From an uncultured Acetobacteraceae bacterium (GTDB lineage: Bacteria > Pseudomonadota > Alphaproteobacteria > Acetobacterales > Acetobacteraceae), in the NCBI GenBank assembly GCA_903907955.1, contig CAIVPZ010000023.1:1-64000 (forward strand): 64,000 nt of DNA, read 5' to 3'. How positions within the stretch are numbered: position 1 is the first letter of the stretch; the number at the start of each line of letters is the position of its first letter. The position numbers and the translations under genes are program-made. Of the stretch, positions 9,433 to 18,666 are shown in pieces. The notes below the pieces were generated by a model. That model was not told the DNA's origin, did no database searches, and worked only from the letters and a program-made list of their open reading frames with translations.

Positions 9433-11067
9433 TCACCACTGCGGCGCCCGAACGTCCGGTCCCCGGTCGGCGGGCGAGGGAAGCCCGGGAGAAGCTGGCT
9501 GCGTCTGGTCGGCCGGCGGCAGCAGCCTGCCCCAGTCGGTCCGGCCGCGCATCTCCTCGCGCGTCGCGCCGTTGACGAATTCGTTGCCTTCACGTATCTG
9601 CCAGCCGCCGCCGAGCGCCCGGTAGACCGAGGCAAGCGCGCTGGCGTAATTGCCGGACGCCACGGCAAGGTTGCTCTGCGCCTGGTAGAGATTCTGTTCG
9701 GCGGTCAGCACGGTGGTGAAATCCCTTGTTCCCAGGAGGTACTGATCGATGGCAATGCGCAGCGCGCTGCTGGCCGCAGCGACACTGCGCCGCAGCAGTT
9801 CGACCTGCCGGCCTCCCTGCAGGTAGGCGGCAAGACCGTTCTCCACGTCCTGCTGGGCCTTCAGCACGGTGTTGCGGTATTCGATCAGCAAGGCCTGCAG
9901 CTTCGCGTCCTGCACCCGCACGTTGTTGGTGATCTGGCCATAGTTGAAGACCGGCCAGCTGAATTGCGGACCGAAGGCGAACTGGATCGCCCCCACCGTG
10001 AATACTTCGTTCAAACGGTTGCTGCCGGTGCTGCCGGCCACGGTGCCGAACGCGCCGGTCAGGCTGAACGCCGGATACAGATCGGCCCTGGCAACGCCGA
10101 TCTGCGCACTCTGGGCCGCGGCCCTGAGTTCGGCGCTGCGGATATCCGGCCGGCGGCGGACCAGATCCGCCGGGATGCCGACCGCAACGTCGGGCGGCGG
10201 AACCGGTATGGCCGCCGAACCGGCGAGCAAGGTGTCGATCGATTCCGGCGTCATGCCCAGCAGAACGCGGAGTGCGTTCTCCCCTTGCTGCAACTGGGCG
10301 GTCAGTTGCGGAATCGTCGATTCGGTCTGCGCCAGCACGTTCTCCGCCTGGAACACATCGAGTCCGGTCGCGGTGCCGCCGTGGAACCGGTCGCGGGCGA
10401 TGCCCAGCGCCCTCCGCTGCTTGACGACATTCTCGTGCGCGATCGCGATCTGCTGCTGCAGCGTGCGAATGCCGATATAGCTGGCGGCGACATCGCCCAG
10501 CAGGGTGACCAGAACGTCGTCATAGGTGGCGATCGAGGCGAGGTAGGCGGCATCGGCGGACTGCACCCCGCGGCGGAACTTGCCCCAGAAATCCAACTCC
10601 CAGGCAACCTGGACACCCATCGCGCCGCGCCAGTAGTTCTCCAGCAGGTGCGACGGGTTCGAGGAGGCATCGACCTGGCTGGCCTGATTGTAGCCGAGAT
10701 TCGCGCCGATCTGCTGGCTCTGCGGGTAGAACTCGCCGATGGACATGCCGAGCGTGGCGCGCGCTTCCAGCACCCGGGCGCCGGCCGCCAGCAGGGTCAG
10801 ATTCTGCTCATAGGCGATCCGGACCAACCGATCGAGCGTGGGGTCGTGAAACACGGTCCACCACGCCTCGTAGTTCTGATGGTCGGACCTGACCGACGGG
10901 TCGCCCGATTCGAGCCATTTCCCGGCGACCGGCGCCGCGGGCGTGGCGAAGTCCGGACCGACCATGCAGCCGGCAAACGGCAGCACCATCGCCGCGGCCA
11001 GGATGCGGCAGCGGACTGAAACCGTTCCGCGAGCGGCGGGGGCAACACCTGGGAAAGCCGATATCAT
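9433..11067 (-). CDS. Outer-membrane factor lipoprotein (OprM/NodT family)
   Basis: TolC-like exit channel for the adjacent RND pump, 544 aa, first gene of the three-gene operon. A lipoprotein signal ends in LPFAGC and is followed by MVGPDF, the usual NodT start of the mature protein. Two repeated outer-membrane-efflux domains follow; LRVLLG, LVRRRPDIRSAE and ADLYPAFSLTG are typical. The start at 11067 puts the lipobox about 40 residues in; the open frame continues to 11232 but adds low-complexity Arg-rich sequence. About 500 bp of apparently non-coding DNA lie upstream, including a hairpin at 11238-11255. Confidence 0.9.
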   Translation of the reverse strand: MISAFPGVAPAARGTVSVRCRILAAAMVLPFAGCMVGPDFATPAAPVAGKWLESGDPSVRSDHQNYEAWWTVFHDPTLDRLVRIAYEQNLTLLAAGARVLEARATLGMSIGEFYPQSQQIGANLGYNQASQVDASSNPSHLLENYWRGAMGVQVAWELDFWGKFRRGVQSADAAYLASIATYDDVLVTLLGDVAASYIGIRTLQQQIAIAHENVVKQRRALGIARDRFHGGTATGLDVFQAENVLAQTESTIPQLTAQLQQGENALRVLLGMTPESIDTLLAGSAAIPVPPPDVAVGIPADLVRRRPDIRSAELRAAAQSAQIGVARADLYPAFSLTGAFGTVAGSTGSNRLNEVFTVGAIQFAFGPQFSWPVFNYGQITNNVRVQDAKLQALLIEYRNTVLKAQQDVENGLAAYLQGGRQVELLRRSVAAASSALRIAIDQYLLGTRDFTTVLTAEQNLYQAQSNLAVASGNYASALASVYRALGGGWQIREGNEFVNGATREEMRGRTDWGRLLPPADQTQPASPGLPSPADRGPDVRAPQW

Positions 11068-11573
11068 CCGGTAATGTCCTCGTGCGGAGTCCGCGTGCAC
11101 ATCGCCAAAGTACCCTGCTGAGCGGGCTCTTCGGCGTACGTTACCGAAATCAGATCGCCTTGGCCATGATGGTTTCGCCGATCGCGTCCGTTTCGCGTTC
11201 GCCGTATCCGCCTTGCCGGTAAACATTTGCAAAAGAGCGGCCGGTTTTCCGGCCGTCGCTTGCGTTCAGGAATTTGTGATCCGATCAAACGCACGTAATA
11301 GTTGACGGTTTTGAAATGGTAATTGTTGTGGCGATGCCGACCCGCCGCTGGGCCGCCCTTCCCGTCCCGTCATGCACCGGACAAGCCCGGCCATGACGGA
11401 GCAGCGGAGCTTACCGCCGGCTCATATGCACCCGCCTGCCAACGGGCCGCGCCCGGACAAAATCGGTCACTGTGGTCTGGAGCGCGCTGACCGTAAACGG
11501 TAAGCGCGCGCCACGACTTTGTTTTGGCAAGCAACTTTATCGGCCGGCTGTCGCCGGTCTGGCCGATGTTGCT
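11068..11573. other. 506-bp intergenic region
   Basis: No credible gene. It holds the presumed promoter and leader of the outer-membrane-factor operon, an 18-base perfect hairpin (11238-11255), and an AT-richer patch at about 11270-11330. No convincing -35/-10 pair was settled on. No local regulator gene (TetR, MarR or two-component) is adjacent, which is unusual for an RND operon. Confidence 0.5.
11238..11255 (-). terminator. GC-rich hairpin in the RND operon leader
   Basis: CGGCCGG-AAAA-CCGGCCG on the minus strand, a perfect 7-bp stem with a 4-base loop, followed by CTCTTTTG. It sits about 170 bp upstream of the outer-membrane-factor start codon. It could be a terminator/attenuator in the leader RNA or simply the end of an older transcript; the T-run is short. 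Confidence 0.35.
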
Positions 11574-12485
11574 CTAGGTTGCGCGGCTGGCGTGCCGCAC
11601 GGTGATCCGGAACAGCCATATCGACAGGCCGGCGATCGTCAGCGGGAACAGCACGGTCTCCAGCACGAACACCGCCATCCAGGTCAGGCTCGCCTCCACC
11701 GCCCGTTCCACGCTGTCGGTGATCTTGCCCAGGGACGATGCCAGCCGGTCGGGCGAGAGGGCCGAAACCCGGTCGGTGACCCGCGCCGGATTGTACCACG
11801 ACCGGCCGGGCTCCTCCTCGAACGACGGCAACGCCGACACCAGATCCACCCGGGTCTGGTTGAGCACCGTCGCCGACTGGGTGGCCCGGTCGTGCAGGAA
11901 GCGGTTGGACAGCGATTCCGTCCCCTGCACGCCGACCGGCAGCAGCAGCTTGGCCAGCACGGCCCCCGCCACCAGCGCATGGGAGAGGCGCCGCAACGGG
12001 CCGCCCCGCGGCGCCCCGATGAGCATGGCGATCGCCAGCACTCCCAGGCCAACCGGCAGCACCCATTGCAGGGCAAAGGCATCCAGCACGTCGACCAGCA
12101 CCAGCTGGATCGTCACGCTGATCAGGCTGACCATCAGCACATCGCCGAAGCCATCGAGCAACTGCTCGAATGGCTGCATCACGTTGCCGACCTCCAGGCT
12201 GGCGCCGCCGTTGACCACCGCGCCGACATTGGCGTTGACCGTCGTCGACGAGGCCACCGCGACCAGCCGGCCGAGCGCCCGCACCGACACGTAGGCAAGC
12301 CCGGCCTCCAACTGGATGCGGTGCAACTCAGCCCGCGCCTGGGTGGGTGACATCGGGGTAACCACGGCATCGACCATGCTGTCGAGCAGGCCGGTTGCCC
12401 CGGCCAGCAGCAGCAGGAGCACCGGGACGACAATGAGAAGCCGGCGAGGCGCGCCGGGCAGGCGTGGAAAGCGGACGGTAACCAT
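11574..12485 (-). CDS. Membrane protein of unknown function
   Basis: A 303-aa protein I do not recognise. It has an N-terminal hydrophobic anchor (LLIVVPVLLLLLAGATGLL), a predicted external stretch, a central hydrophobic cluster (VLMVSLISVTIQLVLV and WVLPVGLGVLAIAMLIG), a hydrophobic patch AGAVLAKLLLPVG, a hydrophilic region with PSFEEEPGRSW, and a final C-terminal membrane segment (MAVFVLETVLFPLTIAGLSIWLF). At least four membrane spans are likely. It is divergent from the second RND adaptor-permease pair, which may mean shared regulation. A possible promoter lies at 12527-12555. Confidence 0.75.
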   Translation of the reverse strand: MVTVRFPRLPGAPRRLLIVVPVLLLLLAGATGLLDSMVDAVVTPMSPTQARAELHRIQLEAGLAYVSVRALGRLVAVASSTTVNANVGAVVNGGASLEVGNVMQPFEQLLDGFGDVLMVSLISVTIQLVLVDVLDAFALQWVLPVGLGVLAIAMLIGAPRGGPLRRLSHALVAGAVLAKLLLPVGVQGTESLSNRFLHDRATQSATVLNQTRVDLVSALPSFEEEPGRSWYNPARVTDRVSALSPDRLASSLGKITDSVERAVEASLTWMAVFVLETVLFPLTIAGLSIWLFRITVRHASRAT

Positions 12486-12526
12486 CTAGCCGCGGCTCCT
12501 CGAAGTCCTGGGGTATCCCGTATACG

Positions 12527-12555
12527 TGAATACAGGGCGCGCCGCGCGTTCGCAA
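12527..12555 (-). promoter_or_regulatory. Putative sigma70-type promoter
   Basis: On the minus strand TTGCGA, 17 bases, TATTCA, ending about 40 bp before the start codon of the unknown membrane protein gene at 12485. A CGTATACG palindrome lies at the expected start site and could bind a regulator. The -35 match is imperfect. Confidence 0.35.
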
Positions 12556-12693
12556 TTCCGCACACCGCCACGCGGCCCGGCCTCGCCGCCCGTGGGAGGT
12601 TCGCAAAATCGCTGAAATGGTGCAAGAACACCCCGCCCGCTTGTGGCACAGCTCCACGCCCCCACCTTCCGCGGGGCAAAATGCCGGGGATGC

Positions 12694-13884
12694 ATGATGC
12701 GACTTCGCCTGACCGCCGCCGCCGCGACGATTCTGTTGTGCGGCGTGGCCCTGCCGGCCGTGGCCCAGTTCGGCCCGCCCGGACCGCCGGCCGTGGGCGT
12801 GGCAACCGTGCAGCGCCGCCCGGTCACCGAGACCAGCGAGTTCGTCGGCCGGGTGCAGGCGATCGACCGGGTGGACATCGTCGCCCGGGTCACCGCCTTC
12901 ATCCAGGAGCGGCTGTTCACCGAGGGCAGCGAAGTGCAGCAGGGCGACCTGCTCTACCGGCTGGAGCGCCTGCCCTTCGAGGCCGATCTTCAGGCCAAAC
13001 AGGCCACCGTCGCGCAGATGGGCGCCCTGCTGCGCAACGCCACCATCACCCTCAACCGCGCCCAGTCGCTGCTGAGCACGCCGGCTGGCCAGCGCAGCGT
13101 GGTCGACGATGCGCAGGCCCAGCAGGCCAGCTTCGCCGCCCAGCTGATGGCCGCCCAGGCGCAGCTGCGCGCATCGCAGATCAACCTGGACTACACCGAA
13201 ATCCACGCCCCGATCGCCGGCAAGATCGCCCGCACCACCCTCACCACCGGCAACGTCGTCACCCCGGCCAGCGGCCCGCTCACCACCATCGTCAGCCAGG
13301 ACCCGATGTATGTGAGCTTCCCGATCCCGGTGCGCACCGAGCTTGAGCTGTTGCGCCGCTATGCCGACAAGGGCGGCTTCGCGGCCACGGCGATCCATCT
13401 GCGCCTGCCGGACGGCACCCTGCACAAGGAACCCGGGCGGATCGACTACGCCGACCCGACGGTGGCGCCGAACACCGACACCATCCTGCTGCGCGGCCGG
13501 GTACCCAATCCGCTGCGGCCGGGCGCGCGCCCGGGCGAGCCGGGCAACCGCCAGCTGGTCGACGGCGAATTCGTCTCCGTGCTGCTGGAGGGTGTGGAGC
13601 CGTTGCAGCAGTTGGCCATTCCCCGCTCCGCGGTGCTGTCCGACCAGCAGGGCAGCTACGTCTATGTGGTCGATGCCGACAACAAGGCGCAGCTGCGGCG
13701 CATCACCCTCGGCCAGTCCACCCCCGCTTTGGCGGTGGTGACCGGCGGGCTCACCGAGGGCGAGCAGGTGATTGCCGACAACATCCAGCGGGTCCGCCCG
13801 GGCGCGGTGGTCAACCCGGCCCCCGTCGGCGCGCCCCCCGGCGGACCTCCCGGGGGCGGCCCGGCCGCGCCCGCGGGCAAATAG
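12694..13884 (+). CDS. RND periplasmic adaptor
   Basis: Membrane-fusion protein of a second RND pump, 396 aa. The signal peptide is [25 protein letters not shown]. Lipoyl half-motifs ([26 protein letters not shown] and the returning [17 protein letters not shown]) flank a coiled-coil hairpin. The C-terminus is Pro/Gly-rich ([10 protein letters not shown]), probably disordered. The start at 12694 follows GGGGA; the frame is open back to 12643 without a signal-like sequence. The permease gene follows after 3 bp. No outer-membrane factor is in this unit, so the pump probably borrows a channel. Confidence 0.9.
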   Translation: MMRLRLTAAAATILLCGVALPAVAQFGPPGPPAVGVATVQRRPVTETSEFVGRVQAIDRVDIVARVTAFIQERLFTEGSEVQQGDLLYRLERLPFEADLQAKQATVAQMGALLRNATITLNRAQSLLSTPAGQRSVVDDAQAQQASFAAQLMAAQAQLRASQINLDYTEIHAPIAGKIARTTLTTGNVVTPASGPLTTIVSQDPMYVSFPIPVRTELELLRRYADKGGFAATAIHLRLPDGTLHKEPGRIDYADPTVAPNTDTILLRGRVPNPLRPGARPGEPGNRQLVDGEFVSVLLEGVEPLQQLAIPRSAVLSDQQGSYVYVVDADNKAQLRRITLGQSTPALAVVTGGLTEGEQVIADNIQRVRPGAVVNPAPVGAPPGGPPGGGPAAPAGK

Positions 13885-13887
13885 GCC

Positions 13888-16800
13888 ATGATCTCCGCCG
13901 TTTTCATCGAACGGCCGCGGCTCGCGGTCGTCATCGCCATTGTCATCACGCTCGCCGGGCTGATCTCGCTCACCCGCATCCCGGTGGCGCAGTTCCCCGA
14001 CATCGTGCCGCCGCAGGTGACCGTCTCGACCCGCTTTCCCGGCGCCTCGGCGGCGGTGGTGGAAACCACGGTGGCGCAGCCGCTGGAGGCGGCCATCAAC
14101 GGCGTCGACAAGATGCTGTACATGCGCTCGAACAGCGCCAATGACGGCAGCTACGCGCTGAGCATCAGTTTCGCCCTCGGCACCGACCCCGACATCAACA
14201 CCGTCAACGTCAACAACCGGGTGCAGGCGGCGCTGGCCAAGCTGCCGGCGGAAGTGCAGCGCAACGGCGTCACGGTGCTCAAGAAGTCGGCGGCGATCCT
14301 GCAGTTCATGCAGTTCTACAGCGAGAACGGCAAGCAGGACCCGCTGTTCCTGTCCAACTACGTCACCATCAATGTGCTCGACTCCATCGCCCGCGTGCCG
14401 GGTGTGGGCCAGGCCTTCGTGTTCGGCGCGCTCGACTACTCGATGCGCATCTGGTTCCAGACCGAGCGGCTGGTCCAGCTCGGCCTCGCCCCCTCCGACA
14501 TCATCGCCGCCCTGCAGGCGCAGAACGTGCAGGGCGCGGTGGGGCGCCTCGGCGCCCGGCCGACCCCCGACGACACGCAGTTCCAGATCAACCTGCAGAC
14601 CAAGGGGCGGCTGACCACGCCCGAGGAGTTCGGCGCCATCGTGCTGCGCGCCAACCCCGACGGCTCGGTGCTGCGCGTGCGCGACGTCGCCCGCGTCGAA
14701 CTGGGCGCGGCCAGCCAGGACACGGTGAGCCGGCTGAACGGCAACCCCGCCATCACCATCGGCATCTATCTCGCCCCCGGCGCCAACGCGGTCGCCACCT
14801 CGGCGCGCGTCGCCGCCACCCTCGACAGCCTGGCGAAACGGTTTCCGGAGGGGATGAAGAACGTCATCCTCTACGACAGCTCAAAATTCGTGTCCGACAC
14901 CATCCACGAGGTCATCAAGACCCTGGCCGAGGCGTTCGTGCTGGTGGCGGTGGTGGTGTTCCTGTTCCTCGGCAACCTGCGCGCCACCATCATCCCCATC
15001 GTCGCCGTGCCGGTCAGCCTGATCGGCACCTTCGCCGTGCTGCTGGCGCTGGGATTCTCGGCCAACACGGTGTCGCTGCTGGCCATGGTGATGGCGATCG
15101 GCATCGTCGTGGACGACGCCATCGTGGTGGTGGAGAACGTCGAGCGGGTGATGGAGGAGGAGCCGCACCTCACCCCCAAGGAAGCCACCAACAAGGCGAT
15201 GCGGCAGATCACCGGGCCGATCATCGCCATCACCCTGGTGCTGCTGAGCGTGTTCGTGCCGGTGGCCTTCATCCCCGGCGTGTCCGGCCAGTTGTTCCGC
15301 CAGTTCGCCGTCACCGTTACCTGCGCCATGCTGATCTCGGCGCTGAATGCCCTCACCCTGTCGCCGGCGCTGTGCGCGGTGTTCCTGCGGCCGATGGACA
15401 AGCACCGCGGTCCGATGGGCTATGTGCTGCGGGGCATCGACCGCGTGCGCGACGGCTACGCCGCGGTGGTGCGCCGGCTGGTGCGTCTGGCCGTGCTCGG
15501 CGTGGTGCTGATCGGCGTCTGCGCCGTCGGCATCTGGGGCACCTCCAGCATCACCCCCACCAGCTTCCTGCCGGAGGAGGACCAGGGCGCGTTCTTCGTG
15601 CTGGCGCAGTTGCCCGACGGCGCCTCGGTCGAGCGCACCCGCGCCGTGGCGGCCAAGCTGGAAGGCATGCTGCGGCCGCTGCCGCAGGTGCGCGCCGTGC
15701 TGTCCATCGTCGGCTTCTCGATCCTCGACCAGGGCGCGCAGAGCAACAGCGCCTTCCTGGTGGTGATCCTCAAGCCGTTCGCCGACCGCACCGCGGTGGC
15801 GGACCGCGCCCAGGCGGTGATCGGCCAGGTGTTCGGCATGGCGCAGACGGTGCGCTCGGCCATGGTGTTCCCGTTCAACCTGCCGCCCATCATCGGCCTG
15901 TCCACCAGCGGCGGCTTCGACTACGAGCTGCTCAACCTGGAAGGCCGCGACCCGGTGGAAGCCGGCGGCGCCCTGCTGGGCATGCTGTCGGCGGCGAACC
16001 AGGACAAGCGGCTCAGCCGCGTGTTCTCCACCTTCACCCCCACCACGCCGAGCTACTTCCTCGACATCGACCGCGACAAGGCGCAGGCGCTCGGGGTGGC
16101 GATCAACGACGTCTTCACCGCCCTGCAGGCCACGCTGGGCGGCTACTACGTCAACGACTTCAACCTGTACGGCCGCACCTGGCAGGTGAACATCCAGGGC
16201 GAGGCGATCGACCGCGACGACCTGCCGGCGGTGTGGCGCATCTTCGTGCGCAACAACCGCGGCACCATGGTGCCGCTGCGCTCGATCGCCGAGGCGCGGC
16301 TGGTGCTGGGGCCGCAGACCATCAGCCGCTACAACAACTATCGCGCCATCACCATCCTCGGCGCCCCGGCGCCGGGCGTATCCTCCGGCGACGCGCTGGC
16401 GGCGATGGAGGAAATCTCCGCCCGCACCCTGCCGCCCGGCTACGATTTCGACTGGACCGGCACCGCCTACCAGGAAAAGCAGTCGAGCGGCCAGACCGGG
16501 CCAATCCTCGGCCTCGCCGTGCTGTTCGCCTACCTGTTCCTGGTGGCGCTGTACGAAAGCTGGCTGATCCCGGTGCCGGTGCTGCTCAGCGTCGCGGTGG
16601 GCGGACTGGGCGCCTTCATCGGCCTGCTGCTGGCCGGCATGCCGCTCGACATCTACGGCCAGATCGGCCTGGTGGTGCTGATCGCGCTGGCCGCCAAGAA
16701 CGGCATCCTGATCGTGGAGTTCGCCAAGGAACGCCGGGAGGAAGGCATGCCGATCCGCGAGGCCGCCACGCTGGGCGCGCGCACCCGGTTCCGCGCGGTG

Positions 16801-17007
16801 ATGATGACCTCGATCGCCTTCGTGCTCGGCCTGCTGCCGCTGGTCACCGCGCACGGCGCGGCGATGCTGAGCCGCCGCTCGGTGGGCATGCCGGTATTCG
16901 CCGGCATGATCGCGGCGAGTTCGATCGGGATATTCATTATCCCGATGCTGTATGTGACGTTCCAGTCCCTGCGCGAGGGGGCGAAGGCTCGGTTCGGGCG
17001 AGGGTGA
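13888..17007 (+). CDS. RND efflux permease (HAE1, MexF/AcrB type)
   Basis: Inner-membrane drug/proton antiporter, 1039 aa, beginning [20 protein letters not shown]4 carries [14 protein letters not shown] and TM10 [20 protein letters not shown], the proton-relay Asp pair and Lys. Length and motif order are normal. It is translated with the adaptor just upstream (3-bp gap). A repeat pair (17027-17138) fills the space between its 3' end and the convergent cobI gene. The substrate cannot be told. Confidence 0.93.
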   Translation: MISAVFIERPRLAVVIAIVITLAGLISLTRIPVAQFPDIVPPQVTVSTRFPGASAAVVETTVAQPLEAAINGVDKMLYMRSNSANDGSYALSISFALGTDPDINTVNVNNRVQAALAKLPAEVQRNGVTVLKKSAAILQFMQFYSENGKQDPLFLSNYVTINVLDSIARVPGVGQAFVFGALDYSMRIWFQTERLVQLGLAPSDIIAALQAQNVQGAVGRLGARPTPDDTQFQINLQTKGRLTTPEEFGAIVLRANPDGSVLRVRDVARVELGAASQDTVSRLNGNPAITIGIYLAPGANAVATSARVAATLDSLAKRFPEGMKNVILYDSSKFVSDTIHEVIKTLAEAFVLVAVVVFLFLGNLRATIIPIVAVPVSLIGTFAVLLALGFSANTVSLLAMVMAIGIVVDDAIVVVENVERVMEEEPHLTPKEATNKAMRQITGPIIAITLVLLSVFVPVAFIPGVSGQLFRQFAVTVTCAMLISALNALTLSPALCAVFLRPMDKHRGPMGYVLRGIDRVRDGYAAVVRRLVRLAVLGVVLIGVCAVGIWGTSSITPTSFLPEEDQGAFFVLAQLPDGASVERTRAVAAKLEGMLRPLPQVRAVLSIVGFSILDQGAQSNSAFLVVILKPFADRTAVADRAQAVIGQVFGMAQTVRSAMVFPFNLPPIIGLSTSGGFDYELLNLEGRDPVEAGGALLGMLSAANQDKRLSRVFSTFTPTTPSYFLDIDRDKAQALGVAINDVFTALQATLGGYYVNDFNLYGRTWQVNIQGEAIDRDDLPAVWRIFVRNNRGTMVPLRSIAEARLVLGPQTISRYNNYRAITILGAPAPGVSSGDALAAMEEISARTLPPGYDFDWTGTAYQEKQSSGQTGPILGLAVLFAYLFLVALYESWLIPVPVLLSVAVGGLGAFIGLLLAGMPLDIYGQIGLVVLIALAAKNGILIVEFAKERREEGMPIREAATLGARTRFRAVMMTSIAFVLGLLPLVTAHGAAMLSRRSVGMPVFAGMIAASSIGIFIIPMLYVTFQSLREGAKARFGRG

Positions 17008-17026
17008 CGGCAAGAAAGTTAAGTAA

Positions 17027-17081
17027 GACCAGGGGCTCTGCCCCGGACCCCGCCAAGGGGCAGTGGCCCCTTGGAACCCAT
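17027..17081 (+). repeat. Dispersed two-hairpin repeat, copy 2a
   Basis: GACCAGGGGC-tct-GCCCC stem, GGACCC, then a CAAGGGGCcagtgGCCCCTTG stem and GAACCCATTGAC. It begins 19 bp after the RND permease stop and has the orientation of that gene. A second copy in opposite orientation follows at 17094, so each convergent gene has its own copy. Confidence 0.8.
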
Positions 17082-17093
17082 TGACTTAAGGAT

Positions 17094-17138
17094 TTGGGTC
17101 AAGGGGTCCACTGACCCCTTGCGGGTCCAGCCCTGGCC
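17094..17138 (-). repeat. Dispersed two-hairpin repeat, copy 2b
   Basis: On the minus strand GGCCAGGGC-TGGACCCGC, then the AAGGGGTC/GACCCCTT stem, then GACCC. The first stem is shortened. It lies directly downstream of cobI (stop 17144-17146) and has cobI's orientation. Confidence 0.8.
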
Positions 17139-17143
17139 TTACT

Positions 17144-17890
17144 TTATCTGGCCCCCTGCCCGTCCCACCGCGTCCCCGGCAGCAGGATCATGGCGAAATA
17201 CGGCACCGTCGCCGCCTCCACCGCGACCAGCGGCAACACCCGTTCGGTCGCCATCGTTGCCCGCTCAACGTAAAGCGCCCGCCCGATCAGCCCGAGGCTG
17301 CCCAGCACGGCCCGCACCTTGGCGAAATTGCCGCCCAGCTTCATCACCGCCGCCGCCTCGCACGCCGCCAGCCGGCGGGTGAGTTCGTCGGCTTCCAGCA
17401 CCCCCGAGAGCACGGTGAGCGACTGGTTGCGGTACACCAGCGGCGTCGCCACCGCGGCGGCACACGCCACCACCGAGCACACGCCGGGCACCACCACGGT
17501 TTCGTAGCGCTCCGCCAGCCGGTCATGCAGGTACATGAACGAGCCGTAGAAGAACGGGTCGCCCTCGCAGATCGCCGCCACATCGCGCCCGGCATCGAGA
17601 TGCGCCGCCACCGACACCGCGGCATCGTCATAGAACCCGCGCAGCGCGGTTTCGTAGCAGAACGGCGGCGGCAGCTTCTCGATGGTCACCGGATAGACCA
17701 TCGGCAGCAGAACCTGTTCCGGCCGCAGGTATTCCTGCACGATCGCCAGCGCGTTGCTGCTGCGCCCCTTCGCCACCGGGTAGGCGACCACCGGGGCGGC
17801 GCGCAGCAGCCGCAGCGCCTTCACGGTGATCAGCTCCGGATCGCCCGGCCCGACGCCCAGGCCGAGCAGCCGCCCGCTTCGCATGTTCAT
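17144..17890 (-). CDS. cobI: Precorrin-2 C20-methyltransferase
   Basis: SAM-dependent methyltransferase that adds the C20 methyl to precorrin-2, giving precorrin-3A. It shows the tetrapyrrole-methylase pattern: [16 protein letters not shown] (10-25) at the N-terminus, [15 protein letters not shown] in the middle and [14 protein letters not shown] after it; 248 aa is the expected length. [13 protein letters not shown] fits the CobI/CbiL branch. It is the last gene of the DUF1636-cobW-cobN-cobM-cobI operon and overlaps cobM by 4 bp (ATGA), so translation is likely coupled. A repeat copy follows it. Confidence 0.92.
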   Translation of the reverse strand: MNMRSGRLLGLGVGPGDPELITVKALRLLRAAPVVAYPVAKGRSSNALAIVQEYLRPEQVLLPMVYPVTIEKLPPPFCYETALRGFYDDAAVSVAAHLDAGRDVAAICEGDPFFYGSFMYLHDRLAERYETVVVPGVCSVVACAAAVATPLVYRNQSLTVLSGVLEADELTRRLAACEAAAVMKLGGNFAKVRAVLGSLGLIGRALYVERATMATERVLPLVAVEAATVPYFAMILLPGTRWDGQGAR

Positions 17891-18666
17891 GGCCGGTCTC
17901 CCGCCTGGGTTCGGGCGGGGCGGAACCGCCGCCGGTAATCCGGATCGTACAGCGCGCTGTCACGGAACCCGTCCTCGGCCAGCGCCCGGCCGACCAGCAC
18001 CAGCGCGGTGCGCTCGATCGGTTCGGCCGCCACCTGGGCTTCGATATCGCCCAGCGTGCCGCGCAGGACGCGCTCATCGGGCCAGCTTGCCCGCACCACC
18101 ACCGCCACCGGGCAATCGGCGCCATACAAAGGCGCCAGCTCCGCCACAATCCGCCCGAGCGCGTGGATCGCCAGGTGCACCGCCAGCGTTGCCCCGGTCG
18201 CCCCGAACGCCGCCAGATTCTCCCCCGCCGGCATCGCCGAGGCGCGGCCGGACACGCGGGTGAGCACCACGCTCTGCGCCACCTCGGGCAAGGTGAGTTC
18301 CTGGCCAAGTGCCGCGGCGGCGGCGGCGAAGGCGGGCACGCCAGGGGTCAGCGTGTAGGCGATGCCGTGCCGCCGCAGCCGCCGTATCTGCTCGGCCACC
18401 GCGCTGAAGACCGACAGATCGCCCGAATGCAGCCGCGCCACCTCCAGCCCCTGCGCTTCGGCGGCCAGGTATTCCGCCTCGATCTCGTCAAGCGACAACG
18501 GCGCGGTGTCGACGATGCGCGCCCCCGGCGGGCAATGCGCCAGCAGCGCCGGCGGCACGATCGAGCCGGCGAACAGACACACCGGGCAGCGCGCCAGCAG
18601 ATCGCGCCCGCGCAGGGTGATCAGGTCGGCCGCCCCCGGGCCGGCGCCGATGAAATGCACGGTCAC
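17887..18666 (-). CDS. cobM: Precorrin-4 C11-methyltransferase
   Basis: Methylates C11 of precorrin-4 to give precorrin-5, using SAM. It has the methylase N-terminus [33 protein letters not shown] and [34 protein letters not shown] is characteristic of CobM/CbiF. 259 aa is normal. The start is GTG at 18666 within a GTGA overlap with the cobN stop, and it overlaps cobI by 4 bp. Confidence 0.93.
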   Translation of the reverse strand: MTVHFIGAGPGAADLITLRGRDLLARCPVCLFAGSIVPPALLAHCPPGARIVDTAPLSLDEIEAEYLAAEAQGLEVARLHSGDLSVFSAVAEQIRRLRRHGIAYTLTPGVPAFAAAAAALGQELTLPEVAQSVVLTRVSGRASAMPAGENLAAFGATGATLAVHLAIHALGRIVAELAPLYGADCPVAVVVRASWPDERVLRGTLGDIEAQVAAEPIERTALVLVGRALAEDGFRDSALYDPDYRRRFRPARTQAGDRP

